Source: Clostridia bacterium
Lineage (GTDB): Bacteria > Bacillota > Clostridia > Oscillospirales > CAG-272
Assembly: GCA_017481495.1 (NCBI GenBank)
Contig: JAFUPC010000011.1
Location: 122,711 to 155,204 of the forward strand
Reading direction: 5' to 3'
DNA length: 32,494 bases
Position numbers and translations under genes: made by a program. Each line of letters starts with the position of its first letter. Positions within the stretch are counted from its first letter, which is position 1. Below, piece by piece: positions 5,594 through 12,964 of this stretch. The notes below the pieces were generated by a model, which saw only the letters and a program-made list of their open reading frames with translations, ran no database searches and was not told where the DNA came from.

Positions 5594-6868
5594 TTAGCCC
5601 CTGTCAATATAAGCTTCTCTCTCTGCCCCGACAGAAATATACCGGATGCGGCATCCGACTGCCGCTTCAATATATTCCACATACTTCCGGGCATTTTCGG
5701 GGAGGTCTTCAAAGGTTCTGGCGGCGGAGATGTCGCAATTCCAGCCGTCGAAATACGTGTAGACGGGCTTTGCACGGTCAAGGGCTGTGCCGGTGGGGAA
5801 ATTTTCCGTTCTCACGCCGTCCACCTCGTAGGCGACACAGACGGGGATTTTTTTCATATAGGACAGAATGTCGAGCTTTGTCAGGGCGATCTCGTCCGCG
5901 CCCTGCATACGGCATCCGTAGCGGCTGGCGACGACATCGAAACCGCCGACACGGCGGGGTCTGCCGGTTGCGGCACCGTATTCTCCGCCTGCTTCCCGCA
6001 GAGCATTGCCGTCCTCGCCGAACAGCTCGCAGGTGAACGGCCCGGCACCCACGCAGGAGGAGTACGCTTTCATAATTCCGAGCGAATAGTCAAGCCGTCT
6101 GCCGGGGATGCCTGCGCCGATGGGCGCATAAGCGGCGATCGTGGAGGAAGAGGAGGTATACGGATAAATGCCGAAATCAATGTCGCGGAGCGCACCGAGC
6201 TGGGCTTCAAAGAGAATGTTCTTCCCCTCTGCGGCGGCGCGGTCGAGATAGGTGCTGACGTCACAGATAAACGGCTTCAGGATCTCGCCGTAGGTGTTGA
6301 GATAGTCCATCATGTCGTCTGCGGTGACGGGTTCCTTTTTATAAACGCCGGTCAGGGTCAGGTTCTTCCACGCGACGATGCGCTCCACCTCCTCCCGGAT
6401 GGCGGCGGTGTCGAAAAGGTCTCCCATGCGGATGCCCTTTTTCATGTATTTGTCGCCGTATACATACGCGATGCCGCGGCGCGTGGAGCCGTAGGCACTG
6501 CCCGCGAGCCGTTCTTCTTCATACGCATCCTCTGCAACGTGGTACGGCATACAGATGATCGCCCGATCGGAAATTTTCAGATTGTCGGGCGTGATGACGA
6601 CACCCTTTTCCTGCAAATTTTTGATCTCGCCGCAGAGGTGTTTCAGATCAATGACCATACCGTTGCCCATGACATTGACGACCTCGGGGCGCAGGATGCC
6701 CGACGGAAGCAGGTTCAGAATGAACTTGCCCAGGTGGTTGATAACTGTGTGACCTGCGTTGTTGCCGCCCTGATAACGGCATACGATGTCGCTCTGTGCG
6801 GAGAGCAGATCGACCATGCGGCCCTTGCCCTCGTCTCCCCAGTTGATGCCTGCGATTGCGTTTAACAT
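5594..6868 (-). CDS. purA: Adenylosuccinate synthetase
   Basis: This 424-residue enzyme performs the first committed step from IMP to AMP, joining IMP and aspartate with GTP hydrolysis. The GTP-binding N-terminus reads GINWGDEGKGRMVDLL, with Asn where many bacteria have Gln and Arg for the usual Lys. Other family blocks are YQGGNNAGHTVI, GSTRRGIAYVY and FEAQLGALRDIDFG near the middle, and RPRRVGGFDVV and TKLDILS near the end. The start at 6868 precedes MLNAIAGINWGDEGKG with GAGGGAGA in front; the longer frame to 6901 is not supported. It is a single-gene unit, with its promoter at 6904-6931 and purC elsewhere in the window, so the purine genes are scattered. Confidence 0.97.
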   Translation of the reverse strand: MLNAIAGINWGDEGKGRMVDLLSAQSDIVCRYQGGNNAGHTVINHLGKFILNLLPSGILRPEVVNVMGNGMVIDLKHLCGEIKNLQEKGVVITPDNLKISDRAIICMPYHVAEDAYEEERLAGSAYGSTRRGIAYVYGDKYMKKGIRMGDLFDTAAIREEVERIVAWKNLTLTGVYKKEPVTADDMMDYLNTYGEILKPFICDVSTYLDRAAAEGKNILFEAQLGALRDIDFGIYPYTSSSSTIAAYAPIGAGIPGRRLDYSLGIMKAYSSCVGAGPFTCELFGEDGNALREAGGEYGAATGRPRRVGGFDVVASRYGCRMQGADEIALTKLDILSYMKKIPVCVAYEVDGVRTENFPTGTALDRAKPVYTYFDGWNCDISAARTFEDLPENARKYVEYIEAAVGCRIRYISVGAEREAYIDRG

Positions 6869-6903
6869 AATGCGTATCTCCCTCATAAAAAAAGTACACA
6901 TTT

Positions 6904-6931
6904 ATTATACCGCAATTTCCGGAAAATACAA
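6904..6931 (-). promoter_or_regulatory. purA promoter
   Basis: On the minus strand TTGTAT (-35, 6926-6931), a 16-nt spacer and TATAAT (-10, 6904-6909). No purine riboswitch fold is apparent in the short leader (about 30 nt). Confidence 0.7.
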
Positions 6932-7020
6932 GGGGTTTGGCAAAAGTCCTCCCAACGCGATTTCTGATAGAATCCATAAAAAGAAATTATGACAGATTCC
7001 TCTGCCATAACCCTCAATTA

Positions 7021-7677
7021 TTATTTGGAATTGGATACCAGCCATTCGATGAGGTCGGTCTCCTCATACGCATTGTCCCAACAGTTGTGGTTGTAGCCGT
7101 CCGACGGGAAGAACTGAATCTGTGCGCCGTTTGCCTTTGCCGCGTTTACCATCTGCTCCGAATACGAGAACGGCACGACCCCGTCGTCCACGGAGTGGTA
7201 AACACGGATCTTCTGTCCGCGCAGGGCATCCGCACGCCAGGAAAGACCGCCGCCGCAGACCGGTGCGCCGCAGGAGAAATACCCGGGGAACGTGCAGAGC
7301 AGCTCCCATGTGCCGAATCCGCCCATCGACAGACCCGTCAGGGAAATGCGGTTCTCGTCTCCGCCATATTCCTTAACGGCGGCTTTGATCCACTCCATGA
7401 CCGGGAACGCAAGGTGGTTCCACGTCATGTTCTCGGGGCACTGGGGCGACATCGTGATGACGCGCAGACCGTGATAGTCGGGATCGCGGGTAAAGAGCTT
7501 CGGAATGGCGTGAACCTTGACCCGCTCAATGTCCGGCCCGCGCTCGCCCGCGCCGTTTAAGAACACGATGACGGGCAGGGATTCCTTTTCCGGGTCAAAC
7601 CCGGTCGGGACGGTGATGATACCGGTCAGAGAACCGGCAACCTCGACTTCTTTGGTGTAAAGGGTGATGTTTTCCAT
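7021..7677 (-). CDS. Alpha/beta-hydrolase, feruloyl-esterase/PHB-depolymerase-like
   Basis: This 218-residue serine hydrolase has no visible signal peptide. The nucleophile elbow GLSMGG puts the catalytic Ser at residue 117. HSVDDGVVP supplies the Asp (164 or 165), and GYNHNCWD supplies His197. NGAGERG (41-47) fits the oxyanion-hole region. This arrangement is typical of the small prolyl-oligopeptidase-like esterases grouped with feruloyl and acetyl-xylan esterases, and of the LpqC family. The start at 7677 has AAAGGAAA upstream. It is divergently arranged with the alpha-galactosidase, so a role in removing acyl groups from plant polysaccharides is plausible but inferred. The substrate cannot be read from the sequence. 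Confidence 0.85.
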   Translation of the reverse strand: MENITLYTKEVEVAGSLTGIITVPTGFDPEKESLPVIVFLNGAGERGPDIERVKVHAIPKLFTRDPDYHGLRVITMSPQCPENMTWNHLAFPVMEWIKAAVKEYGGDENRISLTGLSMGGFGTWELLCTFPGYFSCGAPVCGGGLSWRADALRGQKIRVYHSVDDGVVPFSYSEQMVNAAKANGAQIQFFPSDGYNHNCWDNAYEETDLIEWLVSNSK

Positions 7678-7747
7678 GATGGTTTCCTTTCGGGGGTGGG
7701 GGGATCTCCTCTATCCTCCACCCCGGACGTTTTTACTGATTACCTAT

Positions 7748-7776
7748 ATTTTAACAGGGAATCCCGGTTCTGTCAA
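7748..7776 (-). promoter_or_regulatory. Promoter of the esterase gene
   Basis: On the minus strand TTGACA (7771-7776), a 17-nt spacer and TAAAAT (7748-7753). It lies back to back with the alpha-galactosidase promoter, 20 bp apart. Confidence 0.75.
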
Positions 7777-7796
7777 GGTTTTTTCGGAAAATTCTA

Positions 7797-7825
7797 TTGC
7801 TTTTTTCCATGTTTTGTGGTATACT
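7797..7825 (+). promoter_or_regulatory. Promoter and structured leader of the GH27 gene
   Basis: TTGCTT (7797-7802), a 17-nt spacer ending in TGTGG and TATACT (7820-7825). The leader to 7930 is about 100 nt. It contains a TATCGCC/GGCGAGATA stem near 7850-7870 and a GTATGG (7874-7879)/CCATAC (7893-7898) stem. Confidence 0.72.
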
Positions 7826-7930
7826 TAATGTATTCCAATGATGAATGATATATCGCCCCCGGCGAGATATGACGTATGGCACGTTATGCGTACCATACAA
7901 TAAATGAAAAGACAAAAGGAGAAACTCATT

Positions 7931-9067
7931 ATGTTGGCTATGACACCCCCCATGGGCTACAACACCTGGAACACATTCGGAACGAACATCAGCGCCGATC
8001 TCATCAAGGAGACGGCGGACGCGATGGTCGATGAGGGTCTGCTGGATGCGGGCTACAAGTACCTCGTCATCGATGACTGCTGGTCGGAGCGCCAGCGCGA
8101 TCCCGTTACCGACAAGATCGTTCCCGACAAGAACAAGTTCCCGCTCGGCATGAACGATGTTTCCGATTATGTTCATTCCAAGGGTCTGAAATTCGGTATG
8201 TATTCCTGTGCAGGCGTGCGCACCTGTGCGGACTATCCGGGTTCCTTTGACCATGAATTCCTGGATGCCGAGACCTTTGCGGAGTACGGATGCGACTTCT
8301 TAAAGTACGACTTCTGCTACAAGCCGGAGCTGATCGACGGTCCCCTGCTCTACAAGCGCATGGGCATGGCGCTCAAGTCCTGCGGCAGAGAGATCCTCTT
8401 CTCCGCCTGCAACTGGGGCTCTGACAACGTCGGAACGTGGATCCGTTCCACCGGCGCGCATATGTACCGCTCCACGGGCGACATTTTCGACAACTTCAAC
8501 TCCGCAAAGGACATTGCGATGTCCCAGGTACAGAACTACTGCTACTCCGCGCCCGGCTGCTTCAACGACATGGATATGCTGACCGTCGGTATGTACGGCA
8601 AGGGCAACGTCGGCAACAACAACGCGCAGTCCGACGTGGAATACCGCACACAGTTCGCGCTGTGGTGCCTGTTCGGCTCGCCCTTGATGATCGGCTGTGA
8701 CGTGCGCAATATGACCGCCGGAACCAAAGCGATCCTCACGAACAAGGAACTCATCGCCCTTGACCAGGATCCCGAATGCCGCGGCGTCATCAACGTCACC
8801 ACGCACCCGTGGTCGCAGGATCTCAAGGTCTTCTTCCGCCACCTTTCCGACGGCGAATATGCCATCGGCTTCTTCAACTTCTCCGACCACGAAGCGGTCG
8901 TTCCGTTCTACACGTTCAACGCAGGTCTTGTCGCCGGCTCCGGCCGCGCGTTCGTCATGCGTGACCTGTTCTCGGGTGAAGAAGTCGGCCCCGTCAAGGA
9001 CTACTACAACCCGACCCTCGCCTCCCACGACTGCAAGATCTACCGCGCAAAGGTCGTAAAAGTCTGA
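7931..9067 (+). CDS. Alpha-galactosidase, glycoside hydrolase family 27
   Basis: This 378-residue retaining glycosidase is predicted to release terminal alpha-galactose from oligosaccharides such as raffinose or galactomannan side chains. It starts with the GH27 hallmark MTPPMGYNTWNTFG. Next come YLVIDDCW, LKFGMYSCAG and CDFLKYDFC (nucleophile Asp127). CFNDMDML holds the acid/base Asp213, and FGSPLMIGCDVR follows. A small C-terminal beta domain ends the protein. No signal peptide is seen, so it probably acts inside the cell on imported sugars. ATG 7931 is preferred because AAAGGAGA lies 9 nt upstream; the in-frame ATG 7904 lies upstream of that site. The gene is followed after 17 nt by a small Cys-rich protein gene. 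Confidence 0.95.
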   Translation: MLAMTPPMGYNTWNTFGTNISADLIKETADAMVDEGLLDAGYKYLVIDDCWSERQRDPVTDKIVPDKNKFPLGMNDVSDYVHSKGLKFGMYSCAGVRTCADYPGSFDHEFLDAETFAEYGCDFLKYDFCYKPELIDGPLLYKRMGMALKSCGREILFSACNWGSDNVGTWIRSTGAHMYRSTGDIFDNFNSAKDIAMSQVQNYCYSAPGCFNDMDMLTVGMYGKGNVGNNNAQSDVEYRTQFALWCLFGSPLMIGCDVRNMTAGTKAILTNKELIALDQDPECRGVINVTTHPWSQDLKVFFRHLSDGEYAIGFFNFSDHEAVVPFYTFNAGLVAGSGRAFVMRDLFSGEEVGPVKDYYNPTLASHDCKIYRAKVVKV

Positions 9068-9084
9068 TTTTCACAAAAAACCCG

Positions 9085-9276
9085 ATGGAACTCTGCAAAG
9101 TCTGCGGTCGTCCCGTCACGCGGGATGAGATCGGTCTGACCAAAAAGCTCATCAACCGCGGTGCGGTGGAGTTTTTCTGCAAGACGTGTCTTTCCAAAAA
9201 ATTTGAAATGACGGAAGCGGAATGCGACACCCTCATCGCCCACTTCCGAGAAGCCGGGTGTCACCTGTTTGTGTAG
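9085..9276 (+). CDS. Small zinc-ribbon-like protein of unknown function
   Basis: This is a 63-residue protein with two CxxC knuckles, CKVC at 4-7 and CKTC at 32-35, plus Cys47 and Cys59. The spacing fits a single four-Cys zinc ribbon with a short C-terminal helix. It follows the alpha-galactosidase by 17 nt and has no clear ribosome binding site, so it may be translated by coupling on the same message. I do not recognise a named family. Codon use and the paired knuckles make it a credible gene rather than a chance frame. Its role could be regulatory or structural; nothing in the sequence links it to galactose metabolism beyond position. Confidence 0.7.
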   Translation: MELCKVCGRPVTRDEIGLTKKLINRGAVEFFCKTCLSKKFEMTEAECDTLIAHFREAGCHLFV

Positions 9277-9386
9277 GGGGTCGGCGATCTCCCATGCGCC
9301 CTCCGGACGGGGGCACACGCACCCGCGGGGAAATTCCTTCCTATGGGAGCACTACTGCCATGCGGCGCACTTTCTGCCGGCGATTT

Positions 9387-9414
9387 TGTAGGGGAAGCAA
9401 TCTGCTTCCCGCGA
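9387..9414. repeat. 28-bp palindromic repeat, copy 1
   Basis: It starts TGTAGGGG, has the core GGGAAGCAATCTGCTTCCC and ends GCGA. All 28 bases match 21681-21708. The arms GGGAAGCA and TGCTTCCC are exact inverses around ATC. Confidence 0.9.
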
Positions 9415-9463
9415 TCGCGAGGAGGGTGTTGCTTTCTTTCCAGCGCGAAAGAAATGTAACCCA

Positions 9464-9484
9464 GGAATGGCAAAGCCATTCCTA
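9464..9484. repeat. GGAATGGC hairpin repeat, copy 1
   Basis: AGGAATGGC and GCCATTCCT are exact inverses around AAA. The related copy at 23591-23610 has the same arms around TTC. Confidence 0.75.
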
Positions 9485-9684
9485 TTGAACCGCGGTATCG
9501 CTCCGCTGGATTTCAATTTTTCTACGGTCAAATGAAATAGGTTCTGCTCCGACATCACAGGCTGTTATTCGCAGAATGGGCAGTTACAGCGTGAATTGAA
9601 TTGTCGTTTCCTCGCCATCCTTACCTCAAAGGGCTGCTGGGAAGGGGAACTCCGTCACTTCGGTTTCATGCAATAAGATACAAG

Positions 9685-9724
9685 AAGGATTTATGCTTTG
9701 CTTTTGGCGGCATAAATCCTTTTG
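9685..9724. terminator. GGATTTATGC-type terminator, copy 1 (convergent genes)
   Basis: AAGGATTTATGC (9685-9696) and GCATAAATCCTT (9710-9721) form a perfect 12-bp stem with T-rich DNA on the plus side. It lies between the convergent Cys-rich-protein and glycosidase genes and could serve both. The same stem is reused at 23455-23492 and 26456-26499. Confidence 0.75.
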
Positions 9725-9765
9725 TCTTTGAAATATCAAATTGTTTTAGGAAAGGCTGTCTCCCC

Positions 9766-10992
9766 TCATCCCAGCCGATACAGCTTCATCTGCCCCGGGG
9801 CGAGCCAGTCGCCGCCGATGTTGGTGGATTCGGTTTCGCCGGCGTAGGCATCCCAGCGGTCGATTTTCATGTCGCTCAGATCGTGATCCCAGTTGTAGCG
9901 CCAGAGGGTGACGTCCCGGGGGACATGGAGCTTGAACAGACCGCTTTCGGTGGTGCTGTTGTTGACAAGTGCCGCCCAGCGGTGACCGTCGCGCTCGAAG
10001 ATGCCAAGAACGGCGGGGAGGTTGTGGTCGCAGGTGACGTCAAGGAGGACGGGGTCGGTCTTGCCGGCTTCAAAGAGGGGATAACCGCCGTAAGCCTTTC
10101 CGACGTGATAGGTCGCGATATGCTTGGCATCGGTGAAAAATTCGCCCATGTGCGCCTGGAAGTGACGGTTGACGCGGGAGAGGTGCGCAAAGGTCTCTGT
10201 GCGTTCGCCGAATTCGTCGATGGGCGGGAGACGGTAGTTGGACTTGGGCGCGCGTTCGTAGATGAAGAACCACAGAATGCCCTTCATGCCGGATGCGACG
10301 GCGGTATTGAGCTGCCAGCGCAGGTCGTCCTCACTCGGACAGCGGTAACGGAAGTGTCCGACGGACAAGAGTGTCGTCCACGGCGTGATGCCGGATGCAT
10401 CCGCACCCTCGGAAAACTTGCGCAGGTTCGTGTAATAGGTATGAACGCCGTCCTCGCCCGGATTCATCTGTGCGTAGCAGTCGTAGCAGAGAATGCGCAG
10501 ATCGGCTTCCTCCGCCATGCGCTTTGCCCAGTCCGCAAACGTCGGCGCTTTCAGAATGGTCTCCTCCTGCCCCGGCCAGTAGGGGATGAAATTCAGGTGG
10601 GGCGTTAAGTGCGGCGCCATTTCCAGCTGGATTCTGTGCGCGGCGATGGCATCGGCAAAGGTCTCGTCCGTGGTCGGCTCGTCCCCGACATGGAAGCCGA
10701 GAACCGCCGGATGGTCGCCGAAATCCGCCAGTGCCTCACCGAAACGCTGTCTGTACGCATCGGGATCGGTCGCCGCCCCCCACCAGCGCGCTCTGTGGTC
10801 GCAAAGCACGACCTTGATGCCCTTTTCTGCGCACGCATCGAGCAGACCGCGCATCTTCTCCTTGTCACAGCCCTCGTAATACTCGGGGCTGTTCGCCATC
10901 GTCATGCCGAGATCTGCCCAGTCGCGGACCGCCTCCGCCCCCTGCTCCTTGGCAGAAGTGTAGTTCCAGAAGCCGATCGGGAATTTTTTCAT
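9766..10992 (-). CDS. Putative TIM-barrel glycoside hydrolase (clan GH-A-like)
   Basis: This 408-residue protein has no signal peptide. The N-terminal two-thirds look like an (alpha/beta)8 barrel. GFHVGDEPTTDE contains a Glu at residue 105 in the position of the NEP acid/base motif of clan GH-A (here DEP). GILWFFIYE places a second Glu at 246, a candidate nucleophile. A C-terminal beta-rich region (about 320-408) follows, as in GH42-like or DUF4434-type proteins. AAAAGGAG precedes the ATG. It is a single-gene unit with a consensus promoter at 11032-11060 and a shared terminator. I can support a glycosidase-like fold, but family and substrate are uncertain. Confidence 0.7.
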   Translation of the reverse strand: MKKFPIGFWNYTSAKEQGAEAVRDWADLGMTMANSPEYYEGCDKEKMRGLLDACAEKGIKVVLCDHRARWWGAATDPDAYRQRFGEALADFGDHPAVLGFHVGDEPTTDETFADAIAAHRIQLEMAPHLTPHLNFIPYWPGQEETILKAPTFADWAKRMAEEADLRILCYDCYAQMNPGEDGVHTYYTNLRKFSEGADASGITPWTTLLSVGHFRYRCPSEDDLRWQLNTAVASGMKGILWFFIYERAPKSNYRLPPIDEFGERTETFAHLSRVNRHFQAHMGEFFTDAKHIATYHVGKAYGGYPLFEAGKTDPVLLDVTCDHNLPAVLGIFERDGHRWAALVNNSTTESGLFKLHVPRDVTLWRYNWDHDLSDMKIDRWDAYAGETESTNIGGDWLAPGQMKLYRLG

Positions 10993-11031
10993 GGTTTGGT
11001 TACTCCTTTTGGGAAAAATTTCTTTGCCGAT

Positions 11032-11060
11032 AGTATACCACGGATGCGCGGGATTGTCAA
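11032..11060 (-). promoter_or_regulatory. Promoter of the glycosidase-like gene
   Basis: On the minus strand TTGACA (11055-11060), a 17-nt spacer ending in TGG and TATACT (11032-11037). Confidence 0.82.
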
Positions 11061-11091
11061 GGGGATTGCGATAACTTGAAGTTTCGCCCCA

Positions 11092-11123
11092 TAAAAAATC
11101 CCCGCCCGATGCCGGACAGGGAT
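11092..11123 (-). terminator. purC terminator
   Basis: On the minus strand ATCCCTGTCCG, loop GCAT and CGGGCGGGGAT form an 11-bp stem with two G-T pairs, followed by TTTTTT. It lies just past the purC stop. Confidence 0.88.
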
Positions 11124-11140
11124 CTCTTCATTTTATGAAA

Positions 11141-11824
11141 TTATCTGCCGAGAATGATTTTGGTCAGCTCCACAGGTTCGACGATCTTGCCGTCCTTGTA
11201 GACGCGCATATTGCCGGATGCGATCTCGTCGATGAGAATGACTTCGCCGTTGTTGTAGCCGAACTCAAACTTGATGTCCCAGAGGTCGAGACCGATGGAT
11301 TTCAGGTCGTCTGCAACGATCTTCGTGATTTTCAGGGTCTGTTCCTTCATGGAAGCGAACATTTCGGGGGTCATGATGCCCAGCGCCGCAAGACCTTCGC
11401 TTGTGACCAGCGGGTCGCCCTTTGCGTCGTTCTTGAACGTGCATTCGACGTATCCGCCTTCAAGGGGCGTGCCGTCTTCGATGTATTCCCCGTAGCGGCG
11501 GATGAAGCTGCCCGTTGCGACAAGGCGGCAGATGACTTCCAGACCGTGACCGAATACGGTTGCGGGGAGGACTTCCATCGTTGCGTCTTCGACGTTCGCG
11601 CTGACATAGTGGGTCTTGATGCCTGCCTGTTTCAGAAGCTCAAAATAGTGGATAGAGGTTTCGAGGTTTGCGCGGCCGATGCCTTCGATGGTCAGACCGA
11701 CCGAGTTCTCACCGGGATCGAACACGCCGTCCTTGCCGGTGCAGTCGTCCTTGAACTTCAGCATGACATTGCCGTTGTCCAGCTCGTAAACATTCTTGGT
11801 TTTGCCTTCGTAGAGTTTCTTCAT
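11141..11824 (-). CDS. purC: Phosphoribosylaminoimidazole-succinocarboxamide (SAICAR) synthase
   Basis: This 227-residue ATP-dependent ligase joins aspartate to CAIR in de novo purine synthesis. Diagnostic blocks are [31 protein letters not shown] and [31 protein letters not shown] and [20 protein letters not shown] follow, with the characteristic D-E pair near the C-terminus. Its length is normal for the bacterial single-domain form. It is a single-gene unit here, not in a pur operon. It has its own weak promoter (11881-11909) and terminator. The message lacks a recognisable purine riboswitch. Confidence 0.97.
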   Translation of the reverse strand: MKKLYEGKTKNVYELDNGNVMLKFKDDCTGKDGVFDPGENSVGLTIEGIGRANLETSIHYFELLKQAGIKTHYVSANVEDATMEVLPATVFGHGLEVICRLVATGSFIRRYGEYIEDGTPLEGGYVECTFKNDAKGDPLVTSEGLAALGIMTPEMFASMKEQTLKITKIVADDLKSIGLDLWDIKFEFGYNNGEVILIDEIASGNMRVYKDGKIVEPVELTKIILGR

Positions 11825-11880
11825 TTTGAAATACCGTTCCTTTCGATTTCAAGCCTGATTTCTGGGATCAATACTATAAT

Positions 11881-11909
11881 ATTTTACCACGGAATCGGAA
11901 ATTTGTACA
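11881..11909 (-). promoter_or_regulatory. Probable purC promoter
   Basis: On the minus strand TGTACA (-35-like, 11904-11909), a 17-nt spacer ending in TGG and TAAAAT (11881-11886). The hexamers are imperfect, but spacing and position fit. Confidence 0.55.
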
Positions 11910-12021
11910 GATTGATTCCGCAAAAAATTTCGGGGATTTTTGGAAAAAATTCTGGTAATTCTGCAAAAAATGGGGGATATAGATGAGGATGGCGGTTTGC
12001 GATATACGATTCCGGGTAACA

Positions 12022-12119
12022 TAAGGGCGACGATGGCGTTTTTGCAAAGAAAAAACGAAATGGCGACAGATACGCCTGTATGCCCGTCTTCCTATCATAG
12101 CCGCTCCCCGTCGCCTTTA
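12022..12119. mobile_element. MITE-like element, copy 2 (TA flanks, AGGGCGACG ends)
   Basis: The element proper is 12024-12117 (94 bp). Left end AGGGCGACG (12024-12032) matches right end CGTCGCCTT (12109-12117) except for one base. TA flanks it at 12022-12023 and 12118-12119. It aligns along its whole length with copy 1 at 1052-1154, with small indels in the middle. As in copy 1, the right TA plus the first element base forms the TAA stop codon of the neighbouring minus-strand gene. Confidence 0.75.
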
Positions 12120-12935
12120 AGTCCCCATCACCCTTACGCGTCTTACAAACCTGTCAAACAACGGTGCCGACACATATTGCATCCGTCCGGGGGCAAATTC
12201 TCCGGCGTGGGAGAAATGGATGTGACCGGCGAAGATGGCGGCGACGTGGCTGTCGGGGGACTTGACAAGCGCCGTGAACGCGCGGGCGCTTGCGTTGTCG
12301 TCGTCGGTGCCGAGCATGAAGGACGTGCCCCAGACGCGCATGATTTTTTCTTCGTTTGCGGGCGTGCGCAGGGGGATGTGGAGCAATAAGAGAATGGGTC
12401 TGCCGTCCTTTATGACGGCTTTCATTTGTTCCGTTTGCGCATCGGTGATGTTTTTGTCCGCATCGTCCACGGCGACAACGAGAAATTCTCCGAAATCATG
12501 CACATGGAAATCGGGCGTTCCGCCCATCACGGGCGAGAGAAGCGGGTAATACGCGCGGCCGTCGGGAATGCGCTCGGTATAGCTTCCGCCCTCGTGGTTG
12601 CCCCAGGCGTAGATGTACTGCGTTTTCTGCTTTGGCAGAAGCTCGCACATGAACGCCGCGTTGCCCGCGCTTGTGTAGTCGATGCAGTCCCCCGCCATCA
12701 GAACGGCATCGGGCGGCACATCTTCCTTTGCAACGGCATCGACAAACTGCGTGAATGCATCGATGGGCGCAATCTGCGCCTGGTTCCAGCGTTCGGTCTG
12801 CTTTGCGGCAAACGCTTTTGCTTCATCGGAATCCTCCGGGCGGGCGTAGGCGACGTGCGCATCGGAAATGTGATAAAACGTGTATTCGCGGGACAGCCCC
12901 GGAATGCGGACGGTGATGTCTTCGGTAAAGTTCAT
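12117..12935 (-). CDS. Calcineurin-like metallophosphoesterase
   Basis: This 272-residue cytosolic protein has the full metal-binding set of the superfamily: SDAH (Asp25, His27), AGDCID (Asp83) and GNHE (Asn113, His114). His186 is in LLLLHIP, and GHIH supplies His238 and His240. These residues hold two metal ions for phosphoester hydrolysis. The substrate is unknown; relatives range from phosphodiesterases to protein phosphatases. The gene follows the nitroreductase gene by 29 nt on the same strand and probably shares its transcript. The stop codon is supplied by the end of the MITE-like element, so the last residues may have been altered by insertion. Confidence 0.88.
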   Translation of the reverse strand: MNFTEDITVRIPGLSREYTFYHISDAHVAYARPEDSDEAKAFAAKQTERWNQAQIAPIDAFTQFVDAVAKEDVPPDAVLMAGDCIDYTSAGNAAFMCELLPKQKTQYIYAWGNHEGGSYTERIPDGRAYYPLLSPVMGGTPDFHVHDFGEFLVVAVDDADKNITDAQTEQMKAVIKDGRPILLLLHIPLRTPANEEKIMRVWGTSFMLGTDDDNASARAFTALVKSPDSHVAAIFAGHIHFSHAGEFAPGRMQYVSAPLFDRFVRRVRVMGT

Positions 12936-12964
12936 AACGGTCGGTTCCTTTTATTCAGTCAATG

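Larger units (their letters stand above)
9277..9765. other. Noncoding gap rich in short palindromic repeats
   Basis: This gap between convergent genes has no supported coding sequence. From left to right it holds a 28-bp repeat (9387-9414) identical to 21681-21708, a GGAATGGC hairpin (9464-9484) and an imperfect CCGCGG...CCGCTGG dyad near 9490-9510. It ends in the GGATTTATGC terminator hairpin (9685-9724). Short frames here cross these palindromes and are not credible genes. Confidence 0.6.

Noticed and set aside
6869..6960. Purine riboswitch before purA (and before purC)
   Set aside because: The leaders are too short and lack the three-stem junction sequence blocks of the purine aptamer.
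9222..9765. Small frames in the repeat-rich gap
   Set aside because: They are translated palindromes with no ribosome binding site or conserved features.
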